Part shown: positions 61,341 through 64,000 of the stretch, one piece after another
How positions within the stretch are numbered: the stretch's first letter is position 1
How the letters are laid out: each line of letters opens with the position of its first letter
Origin: DATLXU01 sp035575515
GTDB lineage: Bacteria; Acidobacteriota; Blastocatellia; UBA7656
Assembly: GCA_035575515.1 (NCBI GenBank)
Contig: DATLXU010000114.1
Location: 1-64,000, forward strand
DNA: 64,000 bases
Direction: 5' to 3'
The notes under the pieces: model-generated
Seen by the model: the letters and a program-made list of their open reading frames with translations, nothing else
Database searches by the model: none
Told to the model about the DNA's origin: nothing
Position numbers and translations under genes: made by a program

Positions 61341-61955
61341 TTACACCCATACTTTTTCGAGCGGGTCGCCCGCTTTGCAGTTTGGGCAATCTTTTGGTGA
61401 ATAAAAATGGGAGTCAACGTCGAGCAGCGAGTAATAAGGTATGCCGCCCGTTTCAATCTTGGCGTCCTTGAAATGGACGAGCGAGCCGATGGCCACGACT
61501 TCCGCGCCCGCATTGTGAATCAACTCAATCATCTGCGTGGTGACTTTGCCTGAGCGAACTATGTCGTCAACGAGTATGCACTTGATGCCGCGCGCGTCGA
61601 GGTACTGGCGGAAATAATAACGGCCATCTTCTTTCTCGGCCCAAAAAATCTGATCGGCGTTCAATGCTTCGCGAATGCCGAAGGCGACAGGGATGCCACC
61701 GGCTGCGGGCGCGACTATCGCGCAGTCGGGCAGCGCGGCCAATACTTCAGGCTCGCGACGAAGCAGCCGCGAAAGCGCCACGTTCAACACGCGCGCGTTG
61801 CCGTGATAGCGCATCGCAAGCGGCATTTGAAAATAAAAGCTTGCGTGCAGTCCTGTCGGGAACTCGAAGTGACCCTCGCGCAGCGCGCCCGTCTCTTTCA
61901 AAAGCGCGCATATCTGCTCGGACGGGGGAATGAGTTGAGGCTTTGGAACTAGCAT
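61341..61955 (-). CDS. pyrE: Orotate phosphoribosyltransferase
   Basis: A 204-residue type I phosphoribosyltransferase that makes orotidine 5'-phosphate in pyrimidine synthesis. The PRPP-binding loop is ILVDDIVRSGKVT. FPTGLHASFYFQM and IVAPAAGGIPVAFGIRE are typical. It ends with a CPNCKAGDPL tail, a two-cysteine motif seen in some PyrE subfamilies. GGAGG precedes the ATG. It is not clustered with other pyr genes here. Confidence 0.88.
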   Translation of the reverse strand: MLVPKPQLIPPSEQICALLKETGALREGHFEFPTGLHASFYFQMPLAMRYHGNARVLNVALSRLLRREPEVLAALPDCAIVAPAAGGIPVAFGIREALNADQIFWAEKEDGRYYFRQYLDARGIKCILVDDIVRSGKVTTQMIELIHNAGAEVVAIGSLVHFKDAKIETGGIPYYSLLDVDSHFYSPKDCPNCKAGDPLEKVWV

Positions 61956-62043
61956 TGATCCTCCATTGGTTTTCTGGTCGCTGCCGGAGTTTGATTGAGT
62001 AGTCTGCGAATTGATGAGTCCATCGGCAGCCCAAGATTATAGA

Positions 62044-62065
62044 AAGCCAAAAAGCAAAAGGCAAA
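62044..62065. repeat. 7-bp-period repeat upstream of pyrE
   Basis: AGCCAAA AAGCAAA AGGCAAA is a short 7-bp-period array in the 186-bp gap between the anti-sigma-like gene and pyrE. It is one more member of the AAAAGGC-type arrays. Confidence 0.5.
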
Positions 62066-62141
62066 CTGCGCGATGGGGAAAGCTCGCTCGCTTTGTCGTG
62101 CGGTTGCGCGAGGCAAATAAGACTGCGGGGTGATGTAAGAA

Positions 62142-63098
62142 TCACTTCTTTACTACGCGGAATGGATACTCGTTGATTGGCTCGGTCGTGCCGTCTGCCG
62201 TAGTGCCGCTGAGCGTCAGGATGTAATCATCGTTTGCGAGCGCGTTTGCGGGAAGCGTCACAAGCACAATCCTGCTTGCGCCGCGCGCTTGAGCTTTCAG
62301 CCCCGAACGACTCACCACATTGCGCCCGGCGACGGTTTGAATCACTGCCCTGTAGCTTGCGTAATCGCCCTGCCTGAAGCTCACAATCAGGTTCACCTGC
62401 TGCACGTCTCGCGCGATGGTAAGTTTGTTTGCTTCGCCTGCGCCTCTGACGAGACCCGCCGCCAGTGTGAATGAAGCTACGGTTGAAGCAGTCTGTCCCT
62501 GAGAGTTTTGATCTGTTGTATCAGGGGCAGGCTCATTGCGTCCGAGCTGCGCCGGGGGGAGGTTGTTTTGGCGCTGTTGTCCAGCCCGCTCGGCCTCCTG
62601 CTGTCTGTTTTCTACAGACGCTCGCTCGGAGGCTGGTTGCTCTGGCTGCTTGCTCGATCTTAAGAGTTGAACGGCGAGCCACGCGAAGGCGACTATCACG
62701 ATTGCGGCGGCTGCAAAGCGAAATAGCGCAGGCCAGCTCATAAAATTAAAGAGGGTGCGCTGCGATGATTTAGCGGCGACCTGCCCGGCCCACTTTGGCT
62801 GCGGTTGATTTGCTACAAAAGCCATCAAAGTATTGGCAAAGCCTACTCGCTCGCGCCGTTCGGGCGAGCGCAGAAAATGGCTCTCGAACCGCTGGCGTTT
62901 GGTCTCAGAGAGTTCGCCTCGAACGTATGCGTCAATCAACTCATCTTCGGCAACCAGCAGGCGCTCATAGAATTCGTGGTTGCCAATATACTGAGCTTCT
63001 ATACGCTGTTGCTCTTCCTCGTCCAGTTCGCCGAGCAGGTAACTCGTCAACTGCTCATCGCTGTTTGGTTCTTCTTTCAAGCTCCTCCTATTAATCAA
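62142..63098 (-). CDS. Membrane anti-sigma-factor-like protein
   Basis: A protein of up to 318 residues. The cytoplasmic N-terminus (about 1-120) has SYLLGELDEEEQQRIE and LLVAEDELIDAYVRG, like zinc-free anti-sigma domains. One membrane helix (about 128-147) is followed by a Gln/Pro-rich linker and a periplasmic beta domain (about 210-318; TIARDVQQVNLIVSF, YILTLSGTTADGTTE). It is 21 bp downstream of the ECF sigma gene, which supports the role. The start is uncertain. TTG at 63098 has no ribosome-binding site, whereas TTG at 63080 has AGGAGG only three bases away. Confidence 0.7.
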   Translation of the reverse strand: MINRRSLKEEPNSDEQLTSYLLGELDEEEQQRIEAQYIGNHEFYERLLVAEDELIDAYVRGELSETKRQRFESHFLRSPERRERVGFANTLMAFVANQPQPKWAGQVAAKSSQRTLFNFMSWPALFRFAAAAIVIVAFAWLAVQLLRSSKQPEQPASERASVENRQQEAERAGQQRQNNLPPAQLGRNEPAPDTTDQNSQGQTASTVASFTLAAGLVRGAGEANKLTIARDVQQVNLIVSFRQGDYASYRAVIQTVAGRNVVSRSGLKAQARGASRIVLVTLPANALANDDYILTLSGTTADGTTEPINEYPFRVVKK

Positions 63099-63119
63099 TG
63101 CCGAAATCTGAATTTTATT

Positions 63120-63740
63120 TCACCTGTCCGACGACTTTTGAACGCAGGTCCGGACGCAATCTTCAAGCTTTTCCCTGATGCGATGCACCCGAATTCTCAA
63201 TGAATTGGGGGTCAGATTGAATACTCCGGCCAGTCGCCTTCGATTCTCTATCTTTGCGCCAACTTCGCCTTCGTAATATGAGATAATAAGTCCGCGCGCT
63301 TCATCGGGCAGCTTCTTCACACAGGATTCAAGGCATCGGAGCCGCTGTTCTAAAAGAAACTGTTCGGAACGAATCTCAAATATTTCAATGGGGTCTTCAA
63401 ACGGGTGCTGAAATTGCGCGATGGAATCGAGTGACGAAGAGTTTCTGACAGGATTGCGCAGGTGCTCTCTGAAGACGTTGCGCGCCACGCCGTAGAAATA
63501 ACCGACAAGCGCGCCCTCGTGAATCTTTTCTCCCTTGGCTATCTTATGAGCAACTCGATTGATAGTCTCGTCGGCGAGGTCTTGCGGAGAGAGGCAGCCG
63601 CGACACTCGAAGAACTTCATTATGCCTTTGCGAACAGCCTCGTACTTTTCTCCCGCGCGATCATGGTCGGAGTCAAACTGCGCGAGCAGCTTGTCGAAAA
63701 CTTCCTGAGTCAGTTCCCAGTCTTTTTTCCCCGTAGCCAT
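63120..63740 (-). CDS. ECF-type RNA polymerase sigma factor
   Basis: A 206-residue sigma-70-family factor. Region 2 includes GALVGYFYGVARNVFREHL, and region 4 includes LPDEARGLIISYYEG and LAGVFNLTPNSLRIRVHRIREKLE. A longer N-terminal part with CRGCLSPQDLADETINRV is typical of one ECF subgroup. It is probably held by the adjacent membrane protein and released by an envelope signal. Its regulon is unknown. The upstream neighbour is a CHAT-domain gene 75 bp away. Confidence 0.85.
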   Translation of the reverse strand: MATGKKDWELTQEVFDKLLAQFDSDHDRAGEKYEAVRKGIMKFFECRGCLSPQDLADETINRVAHKIAKGEKIHEGALVGYFYGVARNVFREHLRNPVRNSSSLDSIAQFQHPFEDPIEIFEIRSEQFLLEQRLRCLESCVKKLPDEARGLIISYYEGEVGAKIENRRRLAGVFNLTPNSLRIRVHRIREKLEDCVRTCVQKSSDR

Positions 63741-63815
63741 TCTCCCCGAATAAGCGCCGCTTTGAATGTTCCCTGCCTAACGCGGCAATGAGTGCGAGTG
63801 ATTTGTATAACGAAC

Positions 63816-64000
63816 TCACCTCCATTCGCCTTGAAGCGTGAAGGCCGCCCAGTAGTAAGGCAATTGCCACCGCTTCTGCTTCAACATTTCAATCTGAGCC
63901 TCTCTTAAAGCCGCCGGCGGGCGCAAGCCGCCGCCAAGCATCTTAGCATAAAATCGCTTCAACAACTCTGCCGTAGCCGCATCGTCGACTTTCCACAAAC
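63816..64000 (-). CDS. CHAT-domain protein, C-terminal end (truncated by the window)
   Basis: Only the last 61 or so residues are present. LWKVDD-type start (MWKVDDAATAELLKRFY), LRPPAALREAQ and YYWAAFTLQGEW match the end of CHAT (caspase HetF-associated with TPR) domains. The catalytic His and Cys would lie upstream, outside the window. The gene reads into the ECF sigma/anti-sigma pair, a neighbourhood seen in Acidobacteriota. No more can be said without the rest. Confidence 0.78.
   Translation of the reverse strand, partial: LWKVDDAATAELLKRFYAKMLGGGLRPPAALREAQIEMLKQKRWQLPYYWAAFTLQGEWR

Noticed and set aside
22197..62065. CRISPR array reading of the short repeats
   Set aside because: Units are 7 or 9 bp without spacers, and no cas genes are present.

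Overview
This 64-kb window is a GC-rich, gene-dense bacterial chromosome segment. It most likely comes from the Acidobacteriota, Blastocatellia-like. That placement is an inference from gene content, not from a marker-gene comparison. Supporting content includes a VWFA-related secreted protein of the acidobacterial type, many secreted TPR proteins, two S9 peptidases, a UPF0182 membrane protein, an ETF beta-alpha fusion, an ECF sigma/anti-sigma pair beside a CHAT protein, and a HisG-short/HisZ histidine operon. There are no phage genes, CRISPR arrays or rRNA operons. The only transposon is a decayed IS630-like element at the left edge.

Layout. 1-1.6 kb: AT-rich flank, degenerate IS630 element with recognisable inverted repeats, and tRNA-Leu(CAG). 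1.7-11.2 kb: RNase R, a secreted protein with a possible PD-(D/E)XK core, a secreted S9 peptidase, a TPR lipoprotein-like or secreted protein, and a VWFA-related protein. 11.3-19.2 kb: a signalling island with a sigma-54 response regulator, PocR-GAF-GGDEF cyclase, AAA-ATPase/HATPase fusion, STAS protein and GAF-HD-GYP phosphodiesterase. 19.3-28.1 kb: UPF0182, alpha/beta hydrolase, MFS, MBL hydrolase, YbaK, phosphodiesterase and GNAT genes. 28.2-38 kb: fused ETF, a coupled pair of secreted TPR and helical proteins, a large subtilase and a secreted zinc phospholipase C-like protein. 38-43.2 kb: a divergent sulfur/persulfide module controlled by an ArsR-type repressor from a symmetric double promoter. 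43.3-48.8 kb: hisZ-G-D-C-B-H on the minus strand. 49-64 kb: a membrane methyltransferase, lepB/rnc, TPR proteins, a TPR-metalloprotease coupled to an HD hydrolase, moaA with a P-loop neighbour, an S9 peptidase, an alpha/beta hydrolase, pyrE, and the anti-sigma/ECF/CHAT set running off the right edge.

How the parts fit. The signalling island joins c-di-GMP turnover (GGDEF plus HD-GYP) to a partner-switch type kinase/STAS pair, and reads as one regulatory circuit. The sulfur island joins rhodanese, persulfide dioxygenase-like, sulfite/thiosulfate permease and thiol-disulfide proteins around one operator.

The most unusual non-coding feature is a set of intergenic, mostly 7-bp-period tandem repeats (STRR-like). 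Their sequences differ from site to site but they are often arranged as hairpins. They fill operon gaps, and in one case the repeat is read as the hydrophobic core of a signal peptide. A separate palindromic element separates hisD from hisC and supplies the hisD stop codon.

All calls are made by eye from sequence and family knowledge. No database search or structure prediction was run.
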